Below are positions 17,221 through 26,272 of a stretch of 50,529 bases of DNA, piece after piece. The DNA is taken from NCBI GenBank assembly GCA_934661755.1, contig CAKUJM010000020.1:1-50529 (forward strand), given 5' to 3'. The notes under the pieces are model-generated. The model searched no databases, was not told the DNA's origin, and saw nothing but the letters and a program-made list of their open reading frames with translations. Origin of the DNA: an uncultured Lentisphaeria bacterium. Its GTDB lineage: Bacteria > Verrucomicrobiota > Lentisphaeria > Oligosphaerales > Oligosphaeraceae. The position numbers were made by a program, and so were the translations under genes. How positions within the stretch are numbered: the first letter of the stretch is position 1; each line of letters starts with the position of its first letter.

Positions 17221-17353
17221 CCAGGAACCGGAATATCGCGAGGCTGGTCCTTCCTGCGCCATGGTTCCGTCGCCTTCCGGTCATGTGCCCCCGGTGCGCC
17301 CCCTCAAAAAAGACTCCTCCTGACGCATAATCGCCAAACTTCACGGATCCAGG
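17221..17353. repeat. Dispersed palindromic element, copy 3
   Basis: 133 bp beginning 2 bp after the anti-sigma stop. Left arm contains GGCTGGTCCTTCCTGCGCC followed by ATGGTTCCGTC, matching the conserved inner arm of copies 1 and 2. Right arm on the complement starts CCTGGATCCGTGAAG and continues to TGCGTCAG, close to copy 5. Confidence 0.55.
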
Positions 17354-17399
17354 ATGAAGACTATCTCCGGCGCCGCTGGCGGCCTCCGAACCGCCGGCC

Positions 17400-18500
17400 A
17401 TGTATAATTCCCTCTACATCCATGTGCCCTTCTGTGAAGGACGCAAATGCGCGTATTGCGCATTCTATTCGGTCACCGCGCATGATGAGCCAATGCGCGG
17501 CAGCTACCTTCGCCGGCTGGAAGAGGAGTTCGCGCAATACGCGCCGCAATGCGCGCCGTTGCGATCGATCTTCGTTGGCGGCGGCACCCCCGGCCTGCTG
17601 AGCGCCGCCGAGCTGCAGACACTGGGCGAGGCCGTACGCCGGCATTTCGCGCTCCTGCCGGATTGCGAATGGACCATCGAGGCCAATCCCGAAAGCCTGA
17701 GCTGCGACAAGCTGCAGACGCTGTCGCGCTGCGGAGTCAATCGCCTTTCACTGGGCGTGCAGTCCTTCAATGGCCGCCTCCGGCAGGCAATCGGCCGCCG
17801 CGGCACCCTGGACAACCTCCCCAGGCTGGCGGACTTTGCGCACCGTTGCGGCATGCGGCTGAATTTCGACCTCATCTACGCCATTCCCGGACAGCTCCCG
17901 GAGGATTGGCGCCGCGACCTGGAGACCGCGCTGTCGCTCCAGCCCGACCATCTTTCCTGCTACAGCCTGATGATCGAGGAGGGCACCGCGCTGTGGCGGC
18001 GCCACCTCCGCACCGCCGATGACGGCAGTTTCCTCCAGCTATGGGAGCTGTGCGACGAGGTTTTGGCACGGCATGGGCTGCCGCGATACGAAATCTCCAA
18101 TTTCTCCCGCACGGGATGCCGATGCCGCCACAACTGCGAGATCTGGCACGGCCAAAGCTACCTCGGATGCGGCCCGGCGGCGGCGTCATTCGATGGCACG
18201 GACCGGCGGATCAACCCGCCGTCACTGTCGTCATGGCTGCGGCGTCATCCGCCGGAAATCGACCGCATCGCCCCGGACAGGCGCCGTCGCGAGATCTTCG
18301 CCTTTGCCTTCCGCACTGTCGATGGCTGGAGCTGGAGGCAGCTGCGCGATGTCTGCGGCATCACCGAGCTGCAATTGCGGCATGACGGCGCCGTTGCGTC
18401 GCTGTCCAGCCAGGGGTTGCTGACCGTGGATCACGACGGAATCCGCCCGACCGCCAGGGGGCTGCTCTACAATGACGATCTGCTGGAGCAATTGATCTGA
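17400..18500 (+). CDS. hemW: HemW/HemN-like radical SAM protein with CX4CX2C motif
   Basis: 366 aa. Coproporphyrinogen-oxidase-like radical SAM family; HemW members act as heme chaperones rather than oxidases. N-terminal YIHVPFC then Cys 12, Cys 17, Cys 20 (CEGRKCAYC), giving CX4CX2C where the family normally has CX3CX2C. FVGGGTPGLL (SAM glycine motif), IEANPE, GVNRLSLGVQSFN and NFDLIYAIPGQ follow in the usual order, then a HemN C-terminal domain (about 290-360). Length fits HemW. Starts 46 bp after a dispersed repeat copy. Absence of other heme genes nearby is compatible with the chaperone role. Confidence 0.85.
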   Translation: MYNSLYIHVPFCEGRKCAYCAFYSVTAHDEPMRGSYLRRLEEEFAQYAPQCAPLRSIFVGGGTPGLLSAAELQTLGEAVRRHFALLPDCEWTIEANPESLSCDKLQTLSRCGVNRLSLGVQSFNGRLRQAIGRRGTLDNLPRLADFAHRCGMRLNFDLIYAIPGQLPEDWRRDLETALSLQPDHLSCYSLMIEEGTALWRRHLRTADDGSFLQLWELCDEVLARHGLPRYEISNFSRTGCRCRHNCEIWHGQSYLGCGPAAASFDGTDRRINPPSLSSWLRRHPPEIDRIAPDRRRREIFAFAFRTVDGWSWRQLRDVCGITELQLRHDGAVASLSSQGLLTVDHDGIRPTARGLLYNDDLLEQLI

Positions 18501-18578
18501 ACTTCTGCCACGGAATGCGCCCGGCATTATAGTATGGCCGGCACTCAACTTCACCCTCACCACCACAAACAGAAGACT

Positions 18579-19538
18579 ATGAATACCTCCGCCATATTCC
18601 GCCTCGGCTGTGGGCTTGCCTTGATGGCCCTGGTGTACGGCCCTGCCGCGATCGCCGTCACCTACGACGCATCCTATAACGCCAAGCGCGTCAATGAGAT
18701 CTCGCGCTTTGTCCTCAGCTGCGTCGATCAGCAGCGCGCGCAGTTCATCAAGGCCCATGAGGAGGCCGGCAAAAACCAGAACCAGAACCAGAACCAGGGC
18801 CATGGCCAGCCTTCCCGTCCCGGGGAGGCCGCCGCCGACGCCGACGCCGCCGACGCCGCCAAGCCGCTTCCCCGGAAATTCTATGCGGACATCGAAGCCA
18901 TCAAGCTGCAGGTCCAGCATCGCTGGCCACGCGCCAATCCGGCTGACATGAGCCTGGATCTGCGGTCGGCAATCGAAATCGAGGAGGCGGTCAAGCGGGA
19001 AATGGCGCGGGATCCCCGTTTCAAGCGCAGCGTCGCCGAGATGGAAGCGGAGGAACGCCGGCTGGCCGAGGAGAAGTTCCCCCTCTACGAACCCAACGAG
19101 AAGGTGACTATCACCTTCTCCCGCGGCAATGAAAAGCCCCGGACCTATACTGGCGTATTCAAGCCGGCTGGACGCTTCAAGTTCTTCATCGGCAAGCATA
19201 CCCTGAATTACAACGACCTCCCGGAGGAGATCCGCGCCCGCTTCAAGCCGGAGCTCAACCGGCAAATGCGGCAGGAGGAATTCGACAAGCACTGGGTCAT
19301 CACCCGGTACAATATCGAGCGCGAAGAGGAGCTGGCCGTGCGCTGCCGGGAGAAGCTCAATGCCCAGTTCAACAAGAACCTGCGGAAGGACTGGGTGTAC
19401 ATCAACAAGGCCTGGCGCGTCCCGGCGGATCTGGTCGAAGACATCGTCACTTCACGCGAGACCATCCACCGCACCATGAACGACGGACCGCATTTCTCCC
19501 CAAGCCGCACCGGGATCTACCGCGGCTCCTCCAACTGA
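18579..19538 (+). CDS. Secreted protein of unknown function
   Basis: 319 aa from ATG 18579; an upstream in-frame ATG at 18534 would place extra residues before the signal peptide. Signal peptide 1-26 (hydrophobic CGLALMALVYGPAAIA, cleavage near AIA-VT). The mature part carries a short Asn-Gln repeat (66-73), an Ala-Asp tract (87-94), and a long charged alpha-helical middle (about 125-165) before a mixed region with Lys/Arg-rich motifs. No family recognised. It lies between hemW and an esterase gene with no overlap to either. Probably periplasmic. Confidence 0.7.
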   Translation: MNTSAIFRLGCGLALMALVYGPAAIAVTYDASYNAKRVNEISRFVLSCVDQQRAQFIKAHEEAGKNQNQNQNQGHGQPSRPGEAAADADAADAAKPLPRKFYADIEAIKLQVQHRWPRANPADMSLDLRSAIEIEEAVKREMARDPRFKRSVAEMEAEERRLAEEKFPLYEPNEKVTITFSRGNEKPRTYTGVFKPAGRFKFFIGKHTLNYNDLPEEIRARFKPELNRQMRQEEFDKHWVITRYNIEREEELAVRCREKLNAQFNKNLRKDWVYINKAWRVPADLVEDIVTSRETIHRTMNDGPHFSPSRTGIYRGSSN

Positions 19539-19588
19539 AGACAAAAGTCCGAATCCGCAGGGATCCGACAAAAAAAAACTCAATCGCC

Positions 19589-20371
19589 ATGTCATTTCTG
19601 CAATGCTGCTTCCATTCCGACTGCCTCGGCATGGCGGTCGGTGTCAATGTGATCATCCCCCAGGGCGCATCCTCCAGCCAGATCGGCCTGGGCAACGCCG
19701 ACACCGGCGACAAACTTCCGCCGGTGCTGTATTTGCTCCACGGATTGTCGGATGACCAGACGATCTGGATGCGCCGGACCTCAATCGAACGATATGCCGC
19801 CGAACACGGCGTCGCCGTGGTCATGCCCTGCGGCAACCGCAGCTTCTACTGCAACACCGCCGACGGCATGCGCTTCTACGACTATGTCTCGCAGGAATTG
19901 CCCGATATTGTCGGACGGACCTTCCGGGTCTCCCGGCGCCGGGAGGACACCGCGATCGGCGGATTGTCGATGGGCGGATACGGGGCATTGCGCATCGGAT
20001 TGCTCAACCCGCAAAAGTATTGCGCCATCGCGGCATTCTCGTCAGTGATCGACGCATCCCAGGTGAATTCCATAAGCCACGAGCTGTTCCAGGCCGATTT
20101 CCCGGAGATTGCCCATGGCGGCGTTGTCGAAGGCACCCAATATGACCTGTTCCATTTGTCCAGCCGGCTGGCGGCGGACAAGACGGCGGCCAGGCCGAAG
20201 ATCTTCATGGCCTGCGGTGAACAGGATGGATTCCTGGATGAAAACCGGAGATTCCACGCCCACCTGGCTGAAAAAGGCTTCGACACCAAATGGCACGCCT
20301 GCGCCGGCGCCCATAATTGGGCCTTCTGGGACGACCGCATCCGCGAAGCCCTGGATTGGCTGCCATTCTGA
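19589..20371 (+). CDS. Alpha/beta-hydrolase esterase (EstA/esterase D-like)
   Basis: 260 aa. Putative-esterase family that includes S-formylglutathione hydrolase, tributyrin esterase and acetyl-xylan esterases. Oxyanion segment LLHGLSDD at 49-56, nucleophile elbow GLSMGGYGA with Ser 127, an Asp in the ACGEQDGFLDE segment and His in GAHNWAFWD near the C-terminus complete a triad. No signal peptide, so cytoplasmic. Natural substrate cannot be read from sequence. Ends 85 bp before dnaE. Confidence 0.85.
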   Translation: MSFLQCCFHSDCLGMAVGVNVIIPQGASSSQIGLGNADTGDKLPPVLYLLHGLSDDQTIWMRRTSIERYAAEHGVAVVMPCGNRSFYCNTADGMRFYDYVSQELPDIVGRTFRVSRRREDTAIGGLSMGGYGALRIGLLNPQKYCAIAAFSSVIDASQVNSISHELFQADFPEIAHGGVVEGTQYDLFHLSSRLAADKTAARPKIFMACGEQDGFLDENRRFHAHLAEKGFDTKWHACAGAHNWAFWDDRIREALDWLPF

Positions 20372-20426
20372 CTCCGCAAAAAAAACGGCGTTCAACGGAG
20401 AAATCCCCCCTGCCCCCACCTGCCCC

Positions 20427-20464
20427 ACCTGCATCTCATGCCCCCCCCTGCATCCCATGCCTGA
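20427..20464 (+). promoter_or_regulatory. Duplicated start region with 8-codon upstream ORF before dnaE
   Basis: CCTGCATCTCATGCC at 20427 and CCTGCATCCCATGCC at 20448 are near-perfect direct repeats; the second contains the dnaE ATG (20457). The first contains an ATG (20438) that opens an 8-codon frame (MPPPASHA) whose TGA at 20462-20464 overlaps the dnaE start. The leader is C-rich and has no Shine-Dalgarno sequence. Confidence 0.4.
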
Positions 20465-23400
20465 CGACGCACCGCACATCCCATTCGTCCACCTCCACAC
20501 CCACTCGGATTTCTCCCTATTGGATGGCGCACAGTCTGTCAAGACCATTGTCAGCCGGGCGATTGACTTCGGCTGTCCGGCGGTCGCGGTGACGGATCAC
20601 GGGAGCATGAGTTCCGCCTACGAACTCATGCAGCAGGTCAAGTCCCAGAGCAAGGAACGGAAGCTGGCGACACCGATCAAGGGCATCATCGGCTGCGAGT
20701 TCTATGTCACCGCCGGACAATACACCAGCCACGAGAACAATCCGATCGACAAGGAGCGTTATCATCTGATTCTGCTGGCCGAGACCGACGAGGGGTATGT
20801 CAACATGTGCCATCTCTCGGAGGAGGCGTGGCTTCGCGGCTACTACTACAAGCCGAGAATCGACTTCGAGTGCCTCCGGCGTTTTCACAAGGGCATCATC
20901 TGCCTGTCCGCCTGCATTTCGGGACAATTGCCGCGCCTGCTGCTGGCCAACCGCGACGAGGAGGCCGAAGCGCTGGCGATCAGCTACCGCGACCTCTTCG
21001 GTCCGGAGAACTATTTCATCGAATTGCAGAATCACGGCCTGGCCGAGCAGCTGCGGGTGAATCCCAAGCTGATTGCGCTGGCGCGCAAGATCGGCGTCGG
21101 CCTGGTCGTCACCAACGACGCGCATTACACCCGCCGCGAGGACGCCGAGGCCCAGGACATCCTGGTCTGCATTGGCACCCAGACCACCATCAACGACCCG
21201 AAACGGATGAAGTTCGAGAACGACGAGTTCTACTTCAAGAGTCCGGAGGAGATGGCGGCACTCTTCCCGGAATGCCCCGATGCGGTCGAAAACACGGTCA
21301 AGATCGCCGCGCGATGCAATGTCCACCTGAAGACGGTTGACGACGACCACGCCAACCACTACCCGGAGTATCCGGAACCGGACGGACGCGACCGCGAGGA
21401 GCATCTTCGCAGCCTCTGCAAGGAAGGCCTGATGTGGCGCTTCCATTTTGACCCGGACAAGGATGAGATCACTGCGGAACGGCAGGTGATCATCGACCGG
21501 ATGAATTACGAGATCGACATCATCAAGCGGATGAAGTTCATCAGCTACTTCCTGGTGGTATGGGACTTCCTCAATTACGCGGCGCGCATTGGCGTGCCCC
21601 TGGGGCCCGGCCGCGGCTCCGGCGCCGGATCGATGGTCGCATACCTCATCGGCATCACCCACATCGATCCATTGCGGTACAATCTGCTCTTCGAGCGGTT
21701 CCTCAACCCCGCGCGGGTCTCGCCGCCGGATTTTGACATCGACTTGTGCGAACGGCGCCGGCATGAGGTCATCGAGTATGTCCGCGCCAAATACGGCGCC
21801 GACCGCGTCGTGCAGATCGGCACCTTCGGCACGCTCAAGGCCAAGCAGGTCATCAAGGATGTCGCCCGCGCCATGGGGCGCAGTGTCGACGAGGCCAACC
21901 GCCTATGCCGGATGATCCCCGCGGATCCGCACATGACCCTGGACATCGCGCTCAATGGCAACGAAAAGATGAAATTCGAGCCCAATCCGGAGCTCAAGGC
22001 GTTGCTGGACAGCGAGGACTGGGCGGCGCAGATCTGGAAGTTCGCCCGGAAGCTGGAGGGCCTCAACCGCAACATGTCGATCCATGCCGCGGGGGTCATC
22101 ATCGGCGACATGCAGGTATCCAATGTCGCGCCAATTGCCTGCGGCGGCCCGGCCAAGGAGGCCATCACCCAGTTTTCCGCCATCCCCTGCGAGGCACTCG
22201 GCCTGCTGAAGATGGATTTCCTGGGGCTCAAGACCCTGACCCTGATCCAGGACACCCTCGACCTGGTTGAGAAGAACACCGGCCGGAAGATCATCTCCAA
22301 CGACATTCCGATCGACGACCGGCACACCTATGACATGCTCAACCTGGGGCGGACAGTGGCGGTGTTCCAGCTGGAGTCAAGCGGCATGCAGAAGCTCTGC
22401 CGCCAATGGCACCTGAGCCGGATCGAGGACATCATCGCCCTGCTGGCCATCTACCGTCCCGGGCCAATGGACTTCATTCCGGAGTTCCTCGGCCGCAAGG
22501 AAGGCAAGATTCCGCTGGACTATGACGTGCCGGTCATGGAGAAATACCTCGCCGAGACCTACGGCATCATGCTCTACCAGGAGCAGATCATGCAGGTCGT
22601 GCAGGCAGTGGCGGGGTTCTCGCTGGGCGAGGCGGACTTGCTGCGCCGTGCCATCGGCAAGAAGAAGATCAAGATCATGGAGGCGAAATTCGTCGATTTC
22701 AAGAAGGGCTGCGCCGCCAACGGCATCGACGAGCAGACCGCCACCAACATCTGGGACAAGATCCTAAAATTCGCCGGATACGGCTTCAACAAGAGCCACT
22801 CCGCCGCCTACGGCATGCTGACCTACCGCACCGCCTGGCTCAAGGCCAACTACCCGGCGGAGTTCATGGCGGCAGTGCTCACCAGCGAGCTTGGCAACTC
22901 CGAAAAGCTGTCATTCTACTTGAAGGAATGCCGCGAAATGGGCATCCGGATCCTTCCCCCGGACGTCAATGTCTGCGATGCGTTCTTCTCGGTCGACGGA
23001 CCGAATATCCGCTTCGGGCTGGCGGCGATCCGCGGAGTCGGCGAGGGGATTGTCAGGAACATCATCGCCGAGCGCGAGGCCAACGGCCGTTTCAAGGACC
23101 TCCTGGACTTCTGCGAACGGATCAAGGGCGTCAGCGTGCGGCTGCTGGAGCCGCTGATCCAGTCCGGCGCCCTGGACTCCTTCGGCCAGCGGCGGTCGCA
23201 GCTGCTGGCGGTGTCCGCCGACGCGGTCGCGCAATCCACTGCCGCACGCAAGGATCGCGAAGCCGGCCAGCTCTCGCTTTTCGACATGATGGGCGGCGGC
23301 GGCGACGACGTCAACAGCCTCCACTATCCGGACCTGCCCGAGCTGCCGCTGAAGGACAAGCTGGATGCCGAAAAGCACATGACCGGCTTCTATTTGTCCG

Positions 23401-24059
23401 GACATCCGATTGACCAGGCCCGCGAGATTGTCGACACCTTCCAGCTGGATGATCTGGCGGATCTGCCCGAACTGCCGGACGGCACCATCTTCCGCACCGG
23501 CGCCTTCCTCTCCGACGCCACCAGCAAGGTGGCAAAAACGTCGCAGAAGCCATTCATGATCCTCAATCTGGAAAGCCGTGAGAGCTCAGTGGAGACCATG
23601 CTTTTCACCCGTGAAATGGAGAGGGCGCAGCGCGAATGCCCCGAGGCCCTGGAGCCGGGAAACGTCGTCTTCGTCGAAGGTGAGATCGGCCATACTGACG
23701 ACGACTCCGCAAAATTGCGGCTGCGCATCAACCGGATCGTCCCGGCGTCAAAGGCTCCGGAGCTTTACACCGGCCGCATCACCCTGTTTGTCAAGGAAGA
23801 GGACGCCACTGCGGAAAAGCTGGAGAGGCTGGCGGCAATCTGCGACAAGCACCATGGCCCGGCTCAAATCACCATCGGCATGAAGCGCGCCAATGGCGAC
23901 TGCATATACTTCCGCCCGCAGGGGCTTGCGGTGCGGCCGGTGCCAAAATTCATCGAAGTCACCGACTCGCTGTTCGGCGCCGGCGCAGCGTCGCTGCGCG
24001 GCAACAGGAACCGCCCGCAGCCGCGTCAGCGAGGCGAATGGCGACAGGCTGCGGAATAG
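20457..24059 (+). CDS. dnaE: DNA polymerase III alpha subunit
   Basis: 1200 aa from ATG 20457; the longer frame upstream reads through the esterase gene and is not coding. Replicative polymerase. N-terminal PHP domain (about 8-280) with HLHTHSDFS, TDHGSM and TNDAHY, retaining His/Asp residues that many PHP domains need for metal binding. Polymerase palm with PDFDIDL (Asp 425 and Asp 427 match the catalytic pair of E. coli), GPGRGSGAGS before it and KMDFLGLKTLTLI after it. Helix-hairpin-helix region around KGVSVRLLEPLIQSGAL, then an OB-fold segment near 1020-1100. Slightly longer than E. coli DnaE (1160). Upstream leader is C-rich with duplicated ATG context. Confidence 0.96.
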   Translation: MPDDAPHIPFVHLHTHSDFSLLDGAQSVKTIVSRAIDFGCPAVAVTDHGSMSSAYELMQQVKSQSKERKLATPIKGIIGCEFYVTAGQYTSHENNPIDKERYHLILLAETDEGYVNMCHLSEEAWLRGYYYKPRIDFECLRRFHKGIICLSACISGQLPRLLLANRDEEAEALAISYRDLFGPENYFIELQNHGLAEQLRVNPKLIALARKIGVGLVVTNDAHYTRREDAEAQDILVCIGTQTTINDPKRMKFENDEFYFKSPEEMAALFPECPDAVENTVKIAARCNVHLKTVDDDHANHYPEYPEPDGRDREEHLRSLCKEGLMWRFHFDPDKDEITAERQVIIDRMNYEIDIIKRMKFISYFLVVWDFLNYAARIGVPLGPGRGSGAGSMVAYLIGITHIDPLRYNLLFERFLNPARVSPPDFDIDLCERRRHEVIEYVRAKYGADRVVQIGTFGTLKAKQVIKDVARAMGRSVDEANRLCRMIPADPHMTLDIALNGNEKMKFEPNPELKALLDSEDWAAQIWKFARKLEGLNRNMSIHAAGVIIGDMQVSNVAPIACGGPAKEAITQFSAIPCEALGLLKMDFLGLKTLTLIQDTLDLVEKNTGRKIISNDIPIDDRHTYDMLNLGRTVAVFQLESSGMQKLCRQWHLSRIEDIIALLAIYRPGPMDFIPEFLGRKEGKIPLDYDVPVMEKYLAETYGIMLYQEQIMQVVQAVAGFSLGEADLLRRAIGKKKIKIMEAKFVDFKKGCAANGIDEQTATNIWDKILKFAGYGFNKSHSAAYGMLTYRTAWLKANYPAEFMAAVLTSELGNSEKLSFYLKECREMGIRILPPDVNVCDAFFSVDGPNIRFGLAAIRGVGEGIVRNIIAEREANGRFKDLLDFCERIKGVSVRLLEPLIQSGALDSFGQRRSQLLAVSADAVAQSTAARKDREAGQLSLFDMMGGGGDDVNSLHYPDLPELPLKDKLDAEKHMTGFYLSGHPIDQAREIVDTFQLDDLADLPELPDGTIFRTGAFLSDATSKVAKTSQKPFMILNLESRESSVETMLFTREMERAQRECPEALEPGNVVFVEGEIGHTDDDSAKLRLRINRIVPASKAPELYTGRITLFVKEEDATAEKLERLAAICDKHHGPAQITIGMKRANGDCIYFRPQGLAVRPVPKFIEVTDSLFGAGAASLRGNRNRPQPRQRGEWRQAAE

Positions 24060-24095
24060 CGCTTCACATTGGCTGACAACATCCGGGGAATGATC

Positions 24096-25853
24096 ATGAG
24101 CGTGTTTTGCCCCGTCATCAATCTGGCTACCGGCGAATGCCGCGGAGAATTTGCATCGCACGAGCGTGCAGTGCATCCTTCGGGGGTGACGGTATTCTTC
24201 CTTGGCTCGTTGCGGGGTCGTCCGCAGGGATCACCTGGCCTGTCCGATGCCGCCTATGTGGCCGAACAGCTTGCCGGCCATGGCTGGGACTGCGTCGAAA
24301 AATTCAATGGCGCATTCCTGCTGGGGGCATATGATGCGCGCGACCGGCGCTTTCGGCTATTCCGCGATCAGCTCGGACAATCCCAGGTGATCTACACGAC
24401 CCTGCCGGAACAGCAACTGCTGATATTTGGCGACAGCGTCAAGGCGGTGCGTGCCGCCATGCTTGCCAATGGCGGCGAATCCCTGGTCGACCGCGAGGTG
24501 CTGGCGGAATACTTCCGCATGGGCTATGTCAGCTGCGGCAACACCGTCTACCAGGGGATTGCCCGGGTGCCGGCGGCCCATTGCGCCGTGATCTACCCGG
24601 ATGGGTCGGGCGAGCTGAGGCGTTATTGGCATCCGCATTTCAATGGCGGCGAAAAGACCGGCCTCGATGAGGCCGTCGAGGAATGCCGGAGTCTGTTGAA
24701 GACAAGCATCCGGCGCTGTCTGGACGCCTGCCCGGATGCGGATTACATGCTCTCCGGCGGCATCGACTCCGGCGTAGTCATGGGGATGGCCAGCGAATTC
24801 TTCCCGGAAGGCAGCCGCCAGGCGCATACCATTGCAGTGGCGGACGGCGATTATGACGAGTCATCGCTGGCGGCCGGCACCGCCAGCCGTTGCGGCGTGC
24901 CACTGCAACGGCTGCTGCTGGACGCGCAGTCGATTGACAGGCTGCCGGCGCTGATTGCCAATGCCGGCGAACCCTTTGCCGACTCGTCGCTTTTGCCCAC
25001 CTATCTTGCCTGCGCAGCCACCGGCAGGCCGGCGCTGTTCACCGGCGATGGCGGCGATGAGTTGTTTGGCGGCTACCGCCGTTATCAGGCCATGCTGTGG
25101 CGAGGCCGCATCCCGCATTGGCTGGATTGCCTCGCGCGGCCATTCGCCGGCGCGGTGTCGGCGATGCTTCCAGATGGCGCCAACAGCCGCTGCCGCATGG
25201 CGACGGCCAAACGCGCCCTGGCGGCGCTCTCCAAGCCGTATCTGGAGGCGTATGCCGGATTCCAGGCGGTGGCCACCCGCGAACAGCTCCAGAGGCTGAT
25301 TCCCGGATGCTTCTGGGAGACGCCAGTTGACAGCTGGGAAATGGCGGATGGCGCCACCGAGACGGCGGCGGGCAATGCCAACACCCTCATGCGACGCTGC
25401 AACAACCTGGATCTGGCGTTCTATCTTCCGGATGACGGCTTCCGCAAGACCGCCATCGCGGCGGCGGCATCCGGGAAGAAGCTGCTGTCGCCACTGCTGG
25501 ATCTCGAGGTGGCGAATTTCGCCCTGGGACTGCCGGACAACCTGCGGATCACCACGAAATGCAACAAGGTCGTCCTGCGCGCCATCGGCCGACGCTATCT
25601 TGATCCGCGGATTCTGTCAATGCGCAAACGCGGCTTCGGAATCCCGATAGCCCAGTGGTTCCGCAATGCCCTGTCCGGGCGCATCGCCGAGCTGGCCGGC
25701 TCCATCGGCAAATGGGACAAATACAACCTCCTGGATGAAAAGCATGCCCGGCAGCTCGCGGAGGAGCATCGCCGCGGCCGCCGCGACCACTCGGCGTTGC
25801 TGTGGGCGCTGTGGTGCTACCGGCTGTGGATCGAAAACGAAGACCGCCAGTAG
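24096..25853 (+). CDS. Asparagine-synthase-like protein lacking the glutaminase nucleophile
   Basis: 585 aa from ATG 24096 (GGGGA 8 bases upstream; ATG 24090 also possible). C-terminal synthetase domain intact: PP-loop LSGGIDSG at 219-226, GDGGDELFGGY and a final KRGFGIPIAQWFRN block typical of AsnB. The N-terminal glutaminase domain is shortened: no Cys at position 2, no RGPD and no NGEIYN motif; only the later part (VEKFNGAFLLGAYD, 67-80) is recognisable. The reading frame upstream is closed by the dnaE stop, so the missing part is not hidden there. Like beta-lactam synthetase, the enzyme may use ammonia or a substrate amine instead of glutamine. True function unknown; protein-family assignment is secure. 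Confidence 0.8.
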   Translation: MSVFCPVINLATGECRGEFASHERAVHPSGVTVFFLGSLRGRPQGSPGLSDAAYVAEQLAGHGWDCVEKFNGAFLLGAYDARDRRFRLFRDQLGQSQVIYTTLPEQQLLIFGDSVKAVRAAMLANGGESLVDREVLAEYFRMGYVSCGNTVYQGIARVPAAHCAVIYPDGSGELRRYWHPHFNGGEKTGLDEAVEECRSLLKTSIRRCLDACPDADYMLSGGIDSGVVMGMASEFFPEGSRQAHTIAVADGDYDESSLAAGTASRCGVPLQRLLLDAQSIDRLPALIANAGEPFADSSLLPTYLACAATGRPALFTGDGGDELFGGYRRYQAMLWRGRIPHWLDCLARPFAGAVSAMLPDGANSRCRMATAKRALAALSKPYLEAYAGFQAVATREQLQRLIPGCFWETPVDSWEMADGATETAAGNANTLMRRCNNLDLAFYLPDDGFRKTAIAAAASGKKLLSPLLDLEVANFALGLPDNLRITTKCNKVVLRAIGRRYLDPRILSMRKRGFGIPIAQWFRNALSGRIAELAGSIGKWDKYNLLDEKHARQLAEEHRRGRRDHSALLWALWCYRLWIENEDRQ

Positions 25854-25896
25854 GTCGCATCGCCCGAAACTGCGAACACCACCCGCTGTCATATAC

Positions 25897-25935
25897 GCAA
25901 AAATCCCCCGGTCATGCCGACCGGGGGATTTTTGC
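25897..25935. terminator. Perfect bidirectional intrinsic terminator
   Basis: GCAAAAATCCCCCGGTC and GACCGGGGGATTTTTGC are exact inverse complements (17 bp) around the loop ATGCC. The GC core has T5 following on both strands, so it can end the AsnB-like transcript and the convergent tRNA transcript. Confidence 0.9.
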
Positions 25936-25945
25936 ATTGAAATCA

Positions 25946-26019
25946 TGGAGCGGGCGATGGGAATCGAACCCACGTGGTCGGCTTGGGAAGCCGAAGCATT
26001 ACCATTATGCTACGCCCGC
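25946..26019 (-). tRNA. tRNA-Gly (anticodon CCC)
   Basis: Acceptor stem GCGGGCG/CGCCCGC, D-arm GCATAATGGTAATGC, anticodon stem TCGGC/GCCGA with loop TTCCCAA (anticodon CCC, reading GGG), T-arm TGGG TTCGATT CCCA, discriminator T and an encoded CCA. 74 nt including CCA. Transcribed toward the perfect terminator at 25897-25935. Confidence 0.96.
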
Positions 26020-26027
26020 GATTGTCT

Positions 26028-26135
26028 CCAGACCCATGAAGATGCGGTTTTTTTCGGCATCTCGGCCACACGACTTGGCGTCATGAGCCCGGGATTGCAA
26101 CGATCAGCGCAAAACTGCCGCCTTCACGAATCCAG
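26028..26135. repeat. Dispersed palindromic element, copy 4
   Basis: 108 bp immediately upstream of the tRNA. Right arm on the complement reads CTGGATTCGTGAAGGCGG then CAGTTTTGCGC, close to the family consensus; left arm CCAGACCCATGAAGATGCGG then TTTTTTT is more diverged. Confidence 0.5.
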
Positions 26136-26201
26136 TTTTTGGTAACGGGACTTAATGTATATGGTGGATGGCGGAATGCAAGCCGCCGCCGTGGCTAAAT
26201 T

Positions 26202-26266
26202 AAAAAAAAAGGCCATCGACGGCGGCGACCCCCAAGAGAGGCTTCCCGTCCGGATTCGGACGGGAA
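26202..26266 (-). terminator. Hairpin followed by T-tract after the aldolase gene
   Basis: TTCCCGTCCG/CGGACGGGAA forms a perfect 10-bp stem with a 4-base loop (26243-26266) 6 bp past the stop. Further on, a GCCGCCG-rich second stem (26182-26226) encloses a T9 tract on the minus strand (26202-26210). Confidence 0.45.
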
Positions 26267-26272
26267 TCGAGG

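Noticed and set aside
26028..26135. Second tRNA or small RNA gene next to tRNA-Gly
   Set aside because: The structure there is explained by a copy of the dispersed palindrome; no tRNA fold is seen.
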